Positions 1 through 8,724 of a DNA stretch of 32,504 bases are shown here, piece after piece. The stretch's first letter is position 1. Every line of letters starts with the position of its first letter. Source of the DNA: Chitinophagaceae bacterium. GTDB lineage: Bacteria; Bacteroidota; Bacteroidia; Chitinophagales; Chitinophagaceae. The notes beneath the pieces were generated by a model. That model saw only the letters and a list, made by a program, of their open reading frames with translations, was not told the DNA's origin and did no database searches. The translations under genes were made by a program, and so were the position numbers. The stretch lies in contig JAACZQ010000029.1 of NCBI GenBank assembly GCA_009996675.1, positions 1 through 32,504 of the forward strand. The letters are read 5' to 3'.

Positions 1-422
1 ATCCCTGGAAAGAAAATACGGCATTCCGGTTGGTGATGGACAAAACCGCCATCACCGATTCGGCCGGAAACAACCTCAGTAAAACCGATACCCTGGCTTT
101 TTTAACCAAACGCGAATCAGATTATGGCAGTATCCGTTTCCGGTTTACCGGGCTGGATACCAGTAAGGCCCCGGTATTGCAGTTGGTACAGAGTGGTATT
201 GTGGTAGAATCCTTTGTGCTGACCCGCCCCGAGCTGGTTCGTAAACTATACAAGCCCGGCACCTATGATATGCGCATCCTGTTCGATCGAAACCGCAATG
301 GTGTCTGGGATACCGGCAGCTTCAGAAAAGGTGTGAAAAAACAGCCTGAAATCGTGCGGGAAATACCCCGCCAGCTCAGCATCCGTGGCAACTGGGATAA
401 CGAAGCCACCATTGCACTCTGA
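1..422 (+). CDS. Ig-like domain protein, C-terminal part (5' end outside window)
   Basis: The frame is open from the first bases of the window, so this is the 3' end of a longer gene. The TTG at 30 is probably an internal leucine codon and not a start, because the reading frame before it encodes fitting sequence. The visible 140 or so residues run through a segment like the end of an SbsA-type Ig-like domain (KTAITDSAGNN, then KTDTLAFLTK) and then a beta-rich tail with the motif LFDRNRNGVWDTG, common at the C-terminus of secreted Bacteroidota Ig-like lipoproteins. The N-terminal signal or lipobox cannot be seen. Function is unknown; a surface or periplasmic structural role is inferred. It lies 54 bases upstream of recR on the same strand. 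Confidence 0.7.
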   Translation, partial: PWKENTAFRLVMDKTAITDSAGNNLSKTDTLAFLTKRESDYGSIRFRFTGLDTSKAPVLQLVQSGIVVESFVLTRPELVRKLYKPGTYDMRILFDRNRNGVWDTGSFRKGVKKQPEIVREIPRQLSIRGNWDNEATIAL

Positions 423-464
423 TAAAAATTCAGGCTCCTGTTGCAGGGAGCACCGGGCAATGCC

Positions 465-472
465 TACTTTTG
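465..472 (+). promoter_or_regulatory. -7 promoter element for recR
   Basis: TACTTTTG is an exact match to the Bacteroidota -7 consensus TAnnTTTG. A TTG at 441-443 lies 21 bases upstream and can serve as the -33 element. The last base is only four bases before the recR ATG at 477, so transcription would begin at or very near the start codon. Confidence 0.6.
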
Positions 473-476
473 CGGT

Positions 477-1091
477 ATGCAACTTCCTTCCGCTTTACTG
501 GAAAACGCGGTGGCGCAATTCGCCAAATTACCGGGTATCGGTAAAAAAACCGCCCTCCGCCTGGTCTTACACCTGTTGAAACAGGAAGTGGGGGAAGTAC
601 AGCTTTTTGGTGAAACCATTGCCCGCATGCGGCGGGATATTAAATTCTGTCAGCGTTGCCACAATGTAAGCGATGGCGATATCTGTTCCATCTGTGCCAA
701 TTCCATGCGCAACCAGCGCATGATCTGTGTGGTGGAGAATATCCGCGATGTTATTGCCATTGAAACCACCCAGCAGTTCAATGGATCCTACCATGTACTG
801 GGCGGCATTATTTCCCCGCTGGATGGTATAGGTCCCGATCAGTTAACCATTGAATCCCTGGTACACCGGATCGAAAAAGAAGAAACCGAAGAGCTGGTTT
901 TTGCCCTCAACCCCAATATCCAGGGTGATACCACCATCTATTATATCCAGAAAAAAATTGCCCACCTGTCCTGCCGGATCACCACCATTGCCCGTGGTAT
1001 TGCCTTTGGCGGCGAACTGGAATTTGCCGATGAAATGACCCTGGCCCGCAGCATTGCCAACCGACTGCCCGTTCAACAATACGTTAAATAA
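477..1091 (+). CDS. recR: recombination protein RecR
   Basis: RecR acts with RecF and RecO in the cytoplasm to load RecA onto gapped DNA. The 204-residue product has the family order and length: an N-terminal helix-hairpin-helix around residues 17-34 (KLPGIGKKTALRLVLHLL), a C4 zinc finger with Cys58, Cys61, Cys70 and Cys73 (C-x2-C-x8-C-x2-C), and a Toprim domain from about residue 82 (ICVVEN) ending in a conserved C-terminal stretch (GIAFGGELEFADEMTLARS). The ATG at 477 is chosen because RecR proteins start a few residues before the helix-hairpin-helix. The TTG at 441 would add 12 atypical residues and coincides with the likely -33 element. A consensus -7 element sits directly before the ATG, suggesting a leaderless or nearly leaderless transcript. 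Confidence 0.95.
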   Translation: MQLPSALLENAVAQFAKLPGIGKKTALRLVLHLLKQEVGEVQLFGETIARMRRDIKFCQRCHNVSDGDICSICANSMRNQRMICVVENIRDVIAIETTQQFNGSYHVLGGIISPLDGIGPDQLTIESLVHRIEKEETEELVFALNPNIQGDTTIYYIQKKIAHLSCRITTIARGIAFGGELEFADEMTLARSIANRLPVQQYVK

Positions 1092-1198
1092 GCGGCTTTA
1101 TCCTTTTTTAAGCTACAGGCAACCTTTGTTTCCTTTATTCGTAATAATAAATGTGGGAATGAAAACATAATTTGCAGTAAGAACGCAAACTGGCAATT

Positions 1199-1615
1199 AT
1201 GAAAAAATGGATGAAGATTGTGTTGGTCCTGGGGCTTGTTGGACTGGTTACAGGCGGCTATATCGCCTACCGGATCTTTACCAAACCCCATCGGGATGTA
1301 ACGGCAGAGAAGGGTATCAGCATGACAGCCCAGGCCCTCTTCGATGCATTCAAAACCGATGAAAACGCCGCCAATGCCAAGTACCTGGATCAGGCTATTG
1401 AGCTCAGCGGAGAAGTTTTGGACGTTTCCACAAACCAGGATGGTCAGGTTATCGTAAATTTTAAAACCAATGATCCTTTTTTTGTCATCAACTGTACCTT
1501 CAAAACCCCTCCCGGAGAACTGAAAGCAGGCCAGGTGATTACATTCAAAGGCATCTGTACCGGTTATATACCAGACAACAATGTAGTGATTAACGAAGGC
1601 GTATTGGTAAAATAA
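1199..1615 (+). CDS. membrane-anchored OB-fold (tRNA_anti-like) protein
   Basis: The 138-residue protein has one N-terminal hydrophobic segment (residues 5-25) with lysines before it, so it is probably anchored in the inner membrane or exported. The rest (about 35-138) reads as a small beta-rich OB-fold of the tRNA_anti-like family: a helix with TAQALFDAF, then YLDQAIELSGEV, then GQVITFKGICTGY. Proteins of this family occur in Bacteroidota and their ligand is not established. It is the first gene of a three-gene same-strand run with a YceI-family gene 13 bases downstream, so a shared transcript is likely. The upstream sequence TAATTTGC at 1168-1175 resembles the -7 element but is one base short. 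Confidence 0.75.
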   Translation: MKKWMKIVLVLGLVGLVTGGYIAYRIFTKPHRDVTAEKGISMTAQALFDAFKTDENAANAKYLDQAIELSGEVLDVSTNQDGQVIVNFKTNDPFFVINCTFKTPPGELKAGQVITFKGICTGYIPDNNVVINEGVLVK

Positions 1616-1628
1616 GCAAGGATATAGT

Positions 1629-2153
1629 ATGAAAAAAATAATACTCATAATAGGACTGGGACTGCTGGCAGGCACTACCCTCCATGCACAGAAAATATTT
1701 GGCACCCGTAACGGTAAGATCACTTTTACTTCCCCTACCGATGATGATGTAAAAGCCATCAATAATGAAGTAGCCAGCCGCATAGCAGACAACGGACAGG
1801 TAACTTTCAGTCTCTTAATGAAGGGCTTTAAGTTCAAATACGCCGAAATGCAGGAGCATTTCAATGATCAGTATGTGGAGAGCACCAAGTTCCCCCGTGC
1901 CGATTTCAAGGGCAATATTGTGAACCTGAAAGATGTAGACTTCAGCAAAGACGGTACGTATAAAGTGAGTGTTAAGGGTGATCTCACCCTGCATGGGGTT
2001 ACCAAAAACATTACGGTAACCGGTACCATTACCGTAAAAGGCGGCAAACCTGCCGCAAGGGCCGGCTTTACGATGCTGATGAAAGATTTTGGCGTTGATG
2101 CATCCTCCGTAACAGAAAAAGTTTCGGTTGATATCGACTGTATTTACCAGTAA
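1629..2153 (+). CDS. YceI family periplasmic protein
   Basis: The 174-residue protein has a clear signal peptide (residues 1-20, ending LHAQ). The mature part carries YceI hallmarks: ITFTSPTDDDVKAINNEV, the KFPRADFKGNI segment, the LTLHGVTKNITVTGTI strand pair and a final MLMKDFGVDAS. YceI proteins form a lipocalin-like barrel that can hold a long isoprenoid or fatty amide; the ligand here cannot be read from sequence. It sits 13 bases after the OB-fold gene and 28 bases before the DUF5777 gene, and all three products are predicted to act in the envelope. YceI next to DUF5777 is, from recall, a recurrent Bacteroidota neighbourhood. Confidence 0.9.
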   Translation: MKKIILIIGLGLLAGTTLHAQKIFGTRNGKITFTSPTDDDVKAINNEVASRIADNGQVTFSLLMKGFKFKYAEMQEHFNDQYVESTKFPRADFKGNIVNLKDVDFSKDGTYKVSVKGDLTLHGVTKNITVTGTITVKGGKPAARAGFTMLMKDFGVDASSVTEKVSVDIDCIYQ

Positions 2154-2181
2154 TTATCACTTCCATATAAATTAAACCGAT

Positions 2182-3090
2182 ATGAAGATCTTCCTCAAAA
2201 GGTCCCTGGCCATCTTATGCCTGATACTGAGCAGTTATTCTGGTATGGCGCAACAGGTAGACCTGTTTAAAATGCAGGACAGTACCAGTGCTGCCGATGA
2301 TAAAAACAAGACCGAGAGAATTAGCAACACTTTTTATTCTACCCGTGTGGTAACAGCTCAAACCGTAGAAATTACGGGAAAAGGCAGTATGGATTTCCGC
2401 GTCAATCACCGCTTTGCTCCCCTGAACCTGGGTTTTTATGACCTCTTTGGTCTGGATTTTGTTTCTGCCCGCATCGGGTTTGATTTTGGCATCGCCAAAA
2501 ACCTCATGGTAGGTATTGGCAGGACCGGCACCAATAAAGAAACCGATGGATTTATCAAATACCGGTTATTGCAGCAAAGCAGTGGCACCAGTAATATTCC
2601 GGTATCGGTTAGTATACTTGGATCCATGATGTACCGGAATATTAAAATGGATCCGGCATTAAAAGTCACCACATCAGACCGCATGTACTATGCTGCCCAG
2701 CTGATGATTGCCCGCAAGCTCAATGAACATACTTCCATACAGGTATCACCAACCTATGTGCATTATAACCGCATCATTAACCTCACTGGTGGCGCGAAAG
2801 ACCTGTTTTCCATTGGATTGCTGGCAAGGCAGCGGATCAGCCGGAAAGTGAGCATCAATGCAGAATACTTTATACAGACCAAAAAATTTGATGGCACTTA
2901 TAACCCCTTGTCCATTGGTGTAGACATTAATACCGGCGGGCACGTATTCCAGCTGCATTTCACCAATTCCACCGGTATGAATGAACATACCTTTATCCAT
3001 GAAACTTTTGGCTCCTGGGGTAAAGGCGATATCCGCTACGGATTCAATATCTCCCGCATTTTCCGGATTGGCGGGAAAAAGAAGTCTTAA
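2182..3090 (+). CDS. DUF5777 family outer-membrane beta-barrel protein
   Basis: The 302-residue protein has a signal peptide (residues 1-24, ending GMAQQ) and then alternating short amphipathic strands with aromatic ends throughout, as in a small outer-membrane barrel. Family cues are the RISNTFYSTRVV segment, GSMDFRVNHRFAP near residue 70, and the C-terminal half with HVFQLHFTNSTGMNEHTFIHE followed by DIRYGFNISRIFRI. The function of DUF5777 is not known. It closes the OB-fold/YceI/DUF5777 run and is followed 25 bases later by a strong terminator, so this set probably forms one transcription unit. Confidence 0.85.
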   Translation: MKIFLKRSLAILCLILSSYSGMAQQVDLFKMQDSTSAADDKNKTERISNTFYSTRVVTAQTVEITGKGSMDFRVNHRFAPLNLGFYDLFGLDFVSARIGFDFGIAKNLMVGIGRTGTNKETDGFIKYRLLQQSSGTSNIPVSVSILGSMMYRNIKMDPALKVTTSDRMYYAAQLMIARKLNEHTSIQVSPTYVHYNRIINLTGGAKDLFSIGLLARQRISRKVSINAEYFIQTKKFDGTYNPLSIGVDINTGGHVFQLHFTNSTGMNEHTFIHETFGSWGKGDIRYGFNISRIFRIGGKKKS

Positions 3091-3114
3091 TTTAATCATA
3101 ATCAATATTTTATA

Positions 3115-3150
3115 ACAGGTCTCCCCGGGGGACCTGTTTCTTATTTTTTT
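3115..3150 (+). terminator. rho-independent terminator after the YceI/DUF5777 operon
   Basis: ACAGGTC (3115-3121) pairs with GACCTGT (3131-3137). The intervening CCCC/GGGG bases extend the stem to about nine pairs with a five-base loop. A T-rich tract (3137-3150, ending in seven Ts) follows. It separates the envelope operon from the metH promoter three bases further on. Confidence 0.85.
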
Positions 3151-3152
3151 CA

Positions 3153-3160
3153 TATCTTTG
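3153..3160 (+). promoter_or_regulatory. -7 promoter element for the split metH operon
   Basis: TATCTTTG matches TAnnTTTG exactly. No good TTG lies 17-21 bases upstream; the nearest is the CTG within 3134-3136. The transcript would begin near 3165, leaving a leader of about 165 bases before the ATG at 3333. Confidence 0.7.
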
Positions 3161-3332
3161 TATTCTGCACAGGTGGATTTGTTTATTGTTCAGCCTGACG
3201 GTCATGATGCTGTTATGACCCAATAGAACTAATAAACGTACTCAGTAGGGCCATGAGCCCGTATTCTCCGTTACGTTTATAGTTGATATTGTGCAATTCA
3301 CGGGTTAAGCATGCCCATAAATAGTGTATAGC
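3161..3332 (+). promoter_or_regulatory. structured 5' leader of the methionine synthase operon, candidate riboswitch of unassigned class
   Basis: Five helices can be drawn. P-a: CAGGT (3170-3174) with GCCTG (3193-3197), closing an 18-base loop. P-b: TTTATTGTTC (3182-3191) with GAAC and AATAAA (3226-3229, 3231-3236), one bulge. P-c: GGTCAT (3200-3205) with ATGACC (3215-3220). P-d: ATAAACGTA (3232-3240) with TACGTTTAT (3272-3280), nine perfect pairs. P-e inside P-d: GGGC (3248-3251) with GCCC (3257-3260). P-b and P-d compete for 3232-3236, as expected of a switch. P-a and P-b together would make a pseudoknot. The SAM-I core and the cobalamin B12 box are absent. P-a with its GATTT...ATTG loop faintly recalls SAM-II, but the conserved 3' part of SAM-II is not found. 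Regulation by methionine, SAM or B12 is inference from the downstream genes. Confidence 0.55.
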
Positions 3333-4346
3333 ATGAGTATCAGAGAAGCGTTGAAAGAACGCATTTTAGTGATTGACGGGGCCATGGGTACCATGATCCA
3401 GCGTCATCGATTAACCGAAGCCGATTACCGGGGTGAGCGTTTCAAAAACTGGCATACGGATGTAAAAGGCAATAATGACCTGCTTTGCATCACACAACCC
3501 AATATCATCAAAGGCATCCACCGCGAATACCTGGATGCCGGTGCCGATATTATTGAAACCAATACCTTCAGCAGTACATTCATTGCCATGGCCGATTATG
3601 AAATGCAGGACCTGGCCTATGAATTAAATGTAGCGGCAGCCAACTGTGCCAAAGCAGCAGTAGCCGAATTCCTGGCCGCCAATCCCGGTAGTACGGAACG
3701 TTATGTGGCCGGTGCCATCGGGCCACTCAACAAAACCCTCAGCCTTTCCCCCGATGTAAACAACCCCGGTTTCCGCGCGGTAACTTTTGATGAAGTGGTG
3801 GCCGCTTATAAAGAACAGATCCGCGGACTGGTGGATGGAGGGGTAGACCTTTTACTCATCGAAACCATTTTTGATACCCTCAATGCCAAGGGCGCCATTT
3901 TCGCCGCCAAACAGTTTTTCCGGGAAACAGGCAAAACCCCATTACCCATCATGATCAGTGGTACCATTACCGATGCATCAGGCAGGACCCTGAGCGGACA
4001 AACACTGGAAGCATTTTATACCTCGGTGATGCATGCCCAGCCGCTGAGTGTGGGATTGAATTGCGCACTGGGTGCTGCCGAAATGCGCAGTCATATTGAA
4101 GAACTGAGTCAGATCGCCGCCTGCTTCACCTCTGCCTACCCCAATGCCGGTTTACCCAATGCCATGGGCGAATATGATGAAGCCCCGGAAGACACCGCTC
4201 ATTTTATTGAGGAATGGGCCAAAGAGGGTTTTGTGAATATTGTGGGTGGCTGCTGCGGCACAACCCCCGATCATATCCGGCATATTGCCCAACACGTTAA
4301 AACCATCAGCCCCAGGCAGTTGCCTGTGGTAGAAACTGTTCTCTAA
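3333..4346 (+). CDS. metH: methionine synthase, homocysteine-binding module
   Basis: This 337-residue protein matches the N-terminal quarter of cobalamin-dependent methionine synthase, the homocysteine S-methyltransferase barrel that activates homocysteine on zinc. Residues 10-23 ([14 protein letters not shown]) are the family signature. The three zinc cysteines are visible as Cys244 in GLNCALG and Cys307-Cys308 in [13 protein letters not shown] 3333 is preferred over GTG 3324 because MetH proteins begin close to this motif. The rest of the enzyme is in the next gene, 19 bases downstream and in a different reading frame. The split falls at a domain border with a proper stop and a new ATG, so it is a gene split rather than a frameshift. 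Splitting of MetH at this point is known in Bacteroidota. The complex would make methionine from homocysteine and methyltetrahydrofolate. Confidence 0.93.
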   Translation: MSIREALKERILVIDGAMGTMIQRHRLTEADYRGERFKNWHTDVKGNNDLLCITQPNIIKGIHREYLDAGADIIETNTFSSTFIAMADYEMQDLAYELNVAAANCAKAAVAEFLAANPGSTERYVAGAIGPLNKTLSLSPDVNNPGFRAVTFDEVVAAYKEQIRGLVDGGVDLLLIETIFDTLNAKGAIFAAKQFFRETGKTPLPIMISGTITDASGRTLSGQTLEAFYTSVMHAQPLSVGLNCALGAAEMRSHIEELSQIAACFTSAYPNAGLPNAMGEYDEAPEDTAHFIEEWAKEGFVNIVGGCCGTTPDHIRHIAQHVKTISPRQLPVVETVL

Positions 4347-4365
4347 GACCGATACAACTGCAGAT

Positions 4366-7074
4366 ATGAGTCATTCGATTACCATCAAGCCTTACCTGAG
4401 ACTTTCCGGATTGGAACCACTGATTGTTCGTCCCGAAACCAATTTTGTAAACGTTGGCGAAAGAACCAATGTAACCGGCTCCAAGAAATTTGCCCGCTTA
4501 ATCCGCGAGAATAAATATGAGGAAGCACTGTCTGTTGCCCGCCAGCAGGTAGAAAACGGCGCACAGGTACTGGATGTCAATATGGATGATGCCCTGCTCG
4601 ATGGGGTAAAAGCCATGACCACTTTTCTCAACCTCCTGCAAAGTGAGCCCGATATTGCCCGTATTCCCATCATGATCGACAGCTCGAAATTCGAGATCAT
4701 TGAAGCAGGCCTGAAATGTGTGCAGGGTAAGTGTATTGTAAACTCCATCTCCCTGAAAGAAGGAGAAGAAAAATTCATAGAGCAGGCTTTTATCTGCCAG
4801 GCTTTTGGAGCAGCAGTGATTGTGATGGCTTTTGATGAAGCCGGACAGGCCGATACCCGCGACCGCAAAGTGGAAATTTGTCACCGTGCCTATAAAATCC
4901 TCACCGAAAAAGTTGGATTTGCGCCGGAAGACATCATTTTCGATCCCAATATTTTTGCTGTTGCCACTGGTATTGAAGAACATAATAATTATGCGGTTGA
5001 TTTTATAGAAGCTACCCGTGAAATCAAAAGACGCATGCCACTGACCAAAGTAAGTGGTGGTGTATCCAATGTTTCTTTCTCTTTCCGCGGTAATGATCAT
5101 GTGCGCGAAGCCATCCACTCCGTTTTCCTCTACCACGCCATTAAAGCGGGTATGGATATGGGTATTGTGAATGCCGGGCAACTGGTGGTATATGATGAAA
5201 TAGAGCCGCACCTGCGTGAGCTTTGTGAAGACGTATTGCTGAACAGAAACAATACCAATAACGAAGCCACAGAAAAACTCATTATCCATGCCGAAACCGT
5301 AAAAGCCAAGGGTAAGGAAGAAATAAAAGATGAAGCCTGGCGTAATGAGCCCGTAGAAAAAAGGCTGGCCCATGCACTGGTGAATGGTATCACCGATTAT
5401 ATAGATGCCGATACAGAAGAAGCCCGCCTCAAATACCCACAGCCACTGGATGTAATTGAAGGCCCCCTGATGGATGGCATGAATATCGTAGGTGATTTAT
5501 TTGGTGCCGGTAAAATGTTCCTGCCCCAGGTGGTAAAAAGCGCCCGCGTAATGAAAAAGAGCGTGGCCATTCTTACCCCTTATATCGAAGCAGAAAAAGA
5601 AGCCCGCAAAAAAGCCGGCCTGGCGGGTCAGGAAGGACAGGGTGCTGCCAAAATATTACTGGCTACCGTAAAAGGCGATGTACACGATATCGGTAAAAAT
5701 ATTGTAGGCGTAGTATTGGGTTGTAATGGCTATGACATCATTGACCTCGGCGTAATGGTACCGGCTGATAAAATACTGGATGCTGCACAAAAAGAGAATG
5801 TTGATATCATTGGCCTCAGTGGTTTGATCACACCCTCACTGGATGAAATGGTACATATTGCCCGGGAAATGAAACGTCGCAATATGACACTGCCACTGCT
5901 CATTGGCGGCGCTACCACCTCACGTATGCACACCGCAGTAAAAATTGCACCCGAATACCAGCAGGGTGTGGTACATGTACTGGATGCATCACGCAGTGTT
6001 ACCGTTACCGGTTCACTACTGAATAAAGAACAGAAGCCTGTGTTTATTCAGCATACCTACGATGAGTACAAAAAACTGAAAGAAGGATTCGACAATAAAA
6101 AAAGCGTTAAACAATACCTCAGCTATACCGATGCATTGGCCAATAAAGTAGCGATCGACTGGGATACTGCTGTTATGCATACACCCACATTCACGGGTAC
6201 CAAACAGTTCAGTGATGTTGATTTATCGGCCATTCGTGCATACATCGACTGGAAACCCTTCTTCATTACCTGGGAAATGCATGGCAATTTCCCCGATATC
6301 CTGAAAGATGAACTGGTGGGTAAAGAAGCCACCAAACTTTACAATGATGCCAATGCATTACTGGATACCATCATCCGCGAAAAATGGTTGCAGGCACATG
6401 GTGTAATCGGTTTCTGGGAAGCTGCCAGTCAGGGAGATGATATTACCGTACAGGAACCCAATGGCCAAACCACCACGCTCAGTTTCCTGCGCCAGCAGAT
6501 TAAAAAAGCGCCCGGACAACCCAATTTATCACTGGCCGATTTCATAGCCCCGGCCGATAGCGGCAAAAAAGATTACCTGGGTGCTTTTGCCGTGACCATA
6601 CAGGGTATTGAGCCGCACTTAAAAAGGCTGGAAGCATCCCACGATGATTATAATAAAATCATGTTACAGGCACTGGCCGACCGTCTGGCAGAAGCATTTG
6701 CAGAAATGCTGCACCAGCAAACCCGGACCGGATACTGGGGTTATGACAAGGAAGAAACACTGAGTAACGATGAACTGATCCGCGAACAGTATACCGGTAT
6801 CCGCCCGGCACCGGGGTATCCCGCCTGTCCGGATCATACAGAAAAATACAAACTGTTTCATTTACTGGATGCCACCAACCAGGCGGGCATACAACTCACC
6901 GAAAGCCTGGCCATGTACCCCGCAGCTTCTGTCTGCGGCTGGTATTTCTCGCATCCGAAGAGTCAATATTATGGTGTAGGAAAAATTCAGCGCGACCAGT
7001 TAGAGGACTATGCGCGCCGTAAAAATATGCCCCTGGAAGAGGCAGAAAGATGGTTAAGCCCCGTGCTGGAATAG
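4366..7074 (+). CDS. metH: methionine synthase, folate, cobalamin and reactivation modules
   Basis: The 902-residue protein covers the remaining MetH domains in order: pterin-binding barrel (about 20-290, starting [16 protein letters not shown]), cap region (about 310-415), B12-binding domain (about 415-560) and SAM-dependent reactivation domain (about 570-900). The cobalt-ligating histidine is His440 in [12 protein letters not shown] (437-448). GLSGLITPS and GGATTSRMH complete the B12 fold. [12 protein letters not shown] (from Arg813) is the SAM-binding motif of the reactivation domain, and the protein ends near the expected QYYGVGKI segment. The zinc/homocysteine module is supplied by the preceding gene, so the two chains must associate or meet transiently. 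The reactivation domain implies a flavodoxin- or flavoprotein-type electron donor encoded elsewhere. Confidence 0.95.
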   Translation: MSHSITIKPYLRLSGLEPLIVRPETNFVNVGERTNVTGSKKFARLIRENKYEEALSVARQQVENGAQVLDVNMDDALLDGVKAMTTFLNLLQSEPDIARIPIMIDSSKFEIIEAGLKCVQGKCIVNSISLKEGEEKFIEQAFICQAFGAAVIVMAFDEAGQADTRDRKVEICHRAYKILTEKVGFAPEDIIFDPNIFAVATGIEEHNNYAVDFIEATREIKRRMPLTKVSGGVSNVSFSFRGNDHVREAIHSVFLYHAIKAGMDMGIVNAGQLVVYDEIEPHLRELCEDVLLNRNNTNNEATEKLIIHAETVKAKGKEEIKDEAWRNEPVEKRLAHALVNGITDYIDADTEEARLKYPQPLDVIEGPLMDGMNIVGDLFGAGKMFLPQVVKSARVMKKSVAILTPYIEAEKEARKKAGLAGQEGQGAAKILLATVKGDVHDIGKNIVGVVLGCNGYDIIDLGVMVPADKILDAAQKENVDIIGLSGLITPSLDEMVHIAREMKRRNMTLPLLIGGATTSRMHTAVKIAPEYQQGVVHVLDASRSVTVTGSLLNKEQKPVFIQHTYDEYKKLKEGFDNKKSVKQYLSYTDALANKVAIDWDTAVMHTPTFTGTKQFSDVDLSAIRAYIDWKPFFITWEMHGNFPDILKDELVGKEATKLYNDANALLDTIIREKWLQAHGVIGFWEAASQGDDITVQEPNGQTTTLSFLRQQIKKAPGQPNLSLADFIAPADSGKKDYLGAFAVTIQGIEPHLKRLEASHDDYNKIMLQALADRLAEAFAEMLHQQTRTGYWGYDKEETLSNDELIREQYTGIRPAPGYPACPDHTEKYKLFHLLDATNQAGIQLTESLAMYPAASVCGWYFSHPKSQYYGVGKIQRDQLEDYARRKNMPLEEAERWLSPVLE

Positions 7075-7078
7075 TTGC

Positions 7079-7086
7079 TACCTTTG
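7079..7086 (+). promoter_or_regulatory. -7 promoter element before the 7110 gene
   Basis: TACCTTTG matches TAnnTTTG exactly, 24 bases before the ATG at 7110 and just after the metH stop. The -33 region has no clear TTG. This would let the downstream gene be expressed independently of metH. Confidence 0.55.
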
Positions 7087-7109
7087 CGTTTTAATAAGCA
7101 GAGCAAGTA

Positions 7110-7919
7110 ATGAAACGTATCATCATCGTCGTGCTGGTATTCTTTGCCGGCATTATCAGCAGTGAGGCGCAAAGCAAAAAACAGTCCAGAAAAGGTGAAT
7201 TTTATTTCTCCTGGGGTTATAATAAGGAGTGGTATACCCATTCCAATGTGAAAATCAACCAGCCATCGCTGAATAACCATTATACCCTCCGGAATGTGAT
7301 TTCACACGACCGGCCGGGATGGGATGAAGGTATATTCAGCATCCCCATCAGCATCCCCCAATACAATTACCGCATTGGTTATTTCTTCAACAAAAAGAAA
7401 GACCTGGCATTTGAAATTAATTTCGATCATACCAAGCACATCATACAGGATGGTCAGATGGCCCGCTTAACCGGCACTTACCAGGGCCGTCAGGTAGATA
7501 CCACCATTAATTTTTCCAAAGCCAATGGCTTTTATTATTACCTGAACAATGGTGCCAATTTCCTGCTCTTCAATATTGTAAAACGCTGGCACTGGCATGA
7601 AAGTAAAAACGGCGCGTTTAAACTGGATGCTTTGGGCAAAGCCGGTATTGGACCGGTTATTCCGCACGTGGAGAACAGCCTTTTCGGCCAGCGCAATGAA
7701 GATGGGTTTCAACTCGGTGGCTGGAATATGGGTATTGAAGCCGGTATCCGCTCCACATTCTTCAAACATGTTTACCTGGAGTTTACCAATAAGATCGACT
7801 ATGCCAGTTATTCCAACCTGAAAATATACCAGGGCAGGGCCAAACAGGCATTCGGCACCTATGAAATGATCCTGAGCCTGGGTTATACCTTTCCCATGGG
7901 TAAAAAAATAGTGGACTAA
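7110..7919 (+). CDS. secreted, probably outer-membrane beta-barrel protein of unknown function
   Basis: The 269-residue protein has a signal peptide (residues 1-21, cleavage before QSKKQ), then a lysine-rich stretch, then repeated amphipathic beta strands (FYFSWGYNKEWY, YRIGYFF, LAFEINFDHT, YLEFTNKIDYA) and a C-terminal strand ending SLGYTFPMG, typical of small outer-membrane barrels. No named domain is recognised with certainty. It has its own consensus -7 element. Its stop codon is immediately adjacent to the stop of the convergent LOG-family gene, with no spacer and no recognisable terminator between them, so the two transcripts probably overlap. Confidence 0.75.
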   Translation: MKRIIIVVLVFFAGIISSEAQSKKQSRKGEFYFSWGYNKEWYTHSNVKINQPSLNNHYTLRNVISHDRPGWDEGIFSIPISIPQYNYRIGYFFNKKKDLAFEINFDHTKHIIQDGQMARLTGTYQGRQVDTTINFSKANGFYYYLNNGANFLLFNIVKRWHWHESKNGAFKLDALGKAGIGPVIPHVENSLFGQRNEDGFQLGGWNMGIEAGIRSTFFKHVYLEFTNKIDYASYSNLKIYQGRAKQAFGTYEMILSLGYTFPMGKKIVD

Positions 7920-8651
7920 TCAGCGTTTTTCAAATAACCACCAGAGCCGCTTACGGGGTTTTACCTTGTAGTTTTTCCGGACATAGTTTTTGATATAGTT
8001 CATAGCCTCATCTACATCATCGGTAATGAACAGGAATCGTTTATCCTCGGGAGAAATGGTACCTGATTCAGCCATTTCATCAATGGCTTTGAGCAGGGGA
8101 TTGAAATAATCACGACCGAACAAAACAATGGGAAAATCCTCAATCACTTTAGTCTGCGCCAGGGTAAGGGTCTCAAAGAACTCATCCATGGTGCCAAAAC
8201 CACCGGGCATAATCACAAAAGCATAGGAGTATTTAACCAGCAACACTTTGCGGATAAAGAAATAATCGAACGTAATCCATTTGTGCATATAAGGATTGGG
8301 ATGCTGTTCAAACGGCAGTTTGATATTACAACCCACCGATTGCCCCCCGTTTTCAAAAGCCCCGCGATTCGCCGCCTCCATAATACCCGGACCACCACCG
8401 GTCATGGTCGTAAAACCCAGTTCGGCTATTCTTTTACCAAATTCGCGGGCCGACTGGTAATAGGGATGATCTTCCTTAAAACGGGCCGATCCGAACACCG
8501 TAATACAGGGTCCGATAAAATGCAGGTTCCGGAAACCATAAATAAACTGGCGGAAGATATGCCAGGCAAATTTTAACTCGTTGATCCTGGGTTTGGGGCC
8601 GTCTAAATACACCGATTCTTTGGCGGGAATGATTCTTTCTGATTTATCCAT
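7920..8651 (-). CDS. LOG family protein (TIGR00730-like Rossmann fold)
   Basis: The 243-residue protein carries both signatures of the LOG (formerly lysine decarboxylase-like) family: GGGPGIMEA at residues 85-93 and PGGFGTMDE at 149-157. These form the nucleotide site and the catalytic Arg/Glu pocket of cytokinin-type nucleoside 5'-monophosphate phosphoribohydrolases. It is the longer bacterial form, with an N-terminal extension (about 1-45) before the Rossmann core (ITVFGSARF, 50-58). The likely activity is hydrolysis of an AMP-type nucleotide to base and ribose 5-phosphate; the physiological substrate in bacteria of this kind is not established. It is transcribed convergently to the 7110 gene and divergently from the 8725 gene. 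Confidence 0.88.
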   Translation of the reverse strand: MDKSERIIPAKESVYLDGPKPRINELKFAWHIFRQFIYGFRNLHFIGPCITVFGSARFKEDHPYYQSAREFGKRIAELGFTTMTGGGPGIMEAANRGAFENGGQSVGCNIKLPFEQHPNPYMHKWITFDYFFIRKVLLVKYSYAFVIMPGGFGTMDEFFETLTLAQTKVIEDFPIVLFGRDYFNPLLKAIDEMAESGTISPEDKRFLFITDDVDEAMNYIKNYVRKNYKVKPRKRLWWLFEKR

Positions 8652-8724
8652 TTCTTACTACATTCAATGACGCTTGAAATTAGCACAAAATTTGCTGTGA
8701 AAACTGTTAAGATAACTGCCCATT

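Noticed and set aside
1073..1864. Long minus-strand open frame (263 codons)
   Set aside because: It covers the OB-fold gene and part of the YceI-family gene, both with clear family features on the plus strand, and its translation has no recognisable domain.
3161..3332. SAM-I or cobalamin riboswitch
   Set aside because: Neither the SAM-I core segments nor the B12 box were found. The resemblance to SAM-II is limited to one short helix and loop, so no class is assigned.
4340..4370. Frameshift or pseudogene in metH
   Set aside because: The break falls at a domain border, with a stop, a 19-base spacer and a new ATG, and both products have intact motifs, so it is a true gene split.
4498..5373. 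Minus-strand open frame of 291 codons inside metH
   Set aside because: It lies wholly within the pterin-binding and cap regions of a well-conserved gene and looks like a product of codon bias on the opposite strand.
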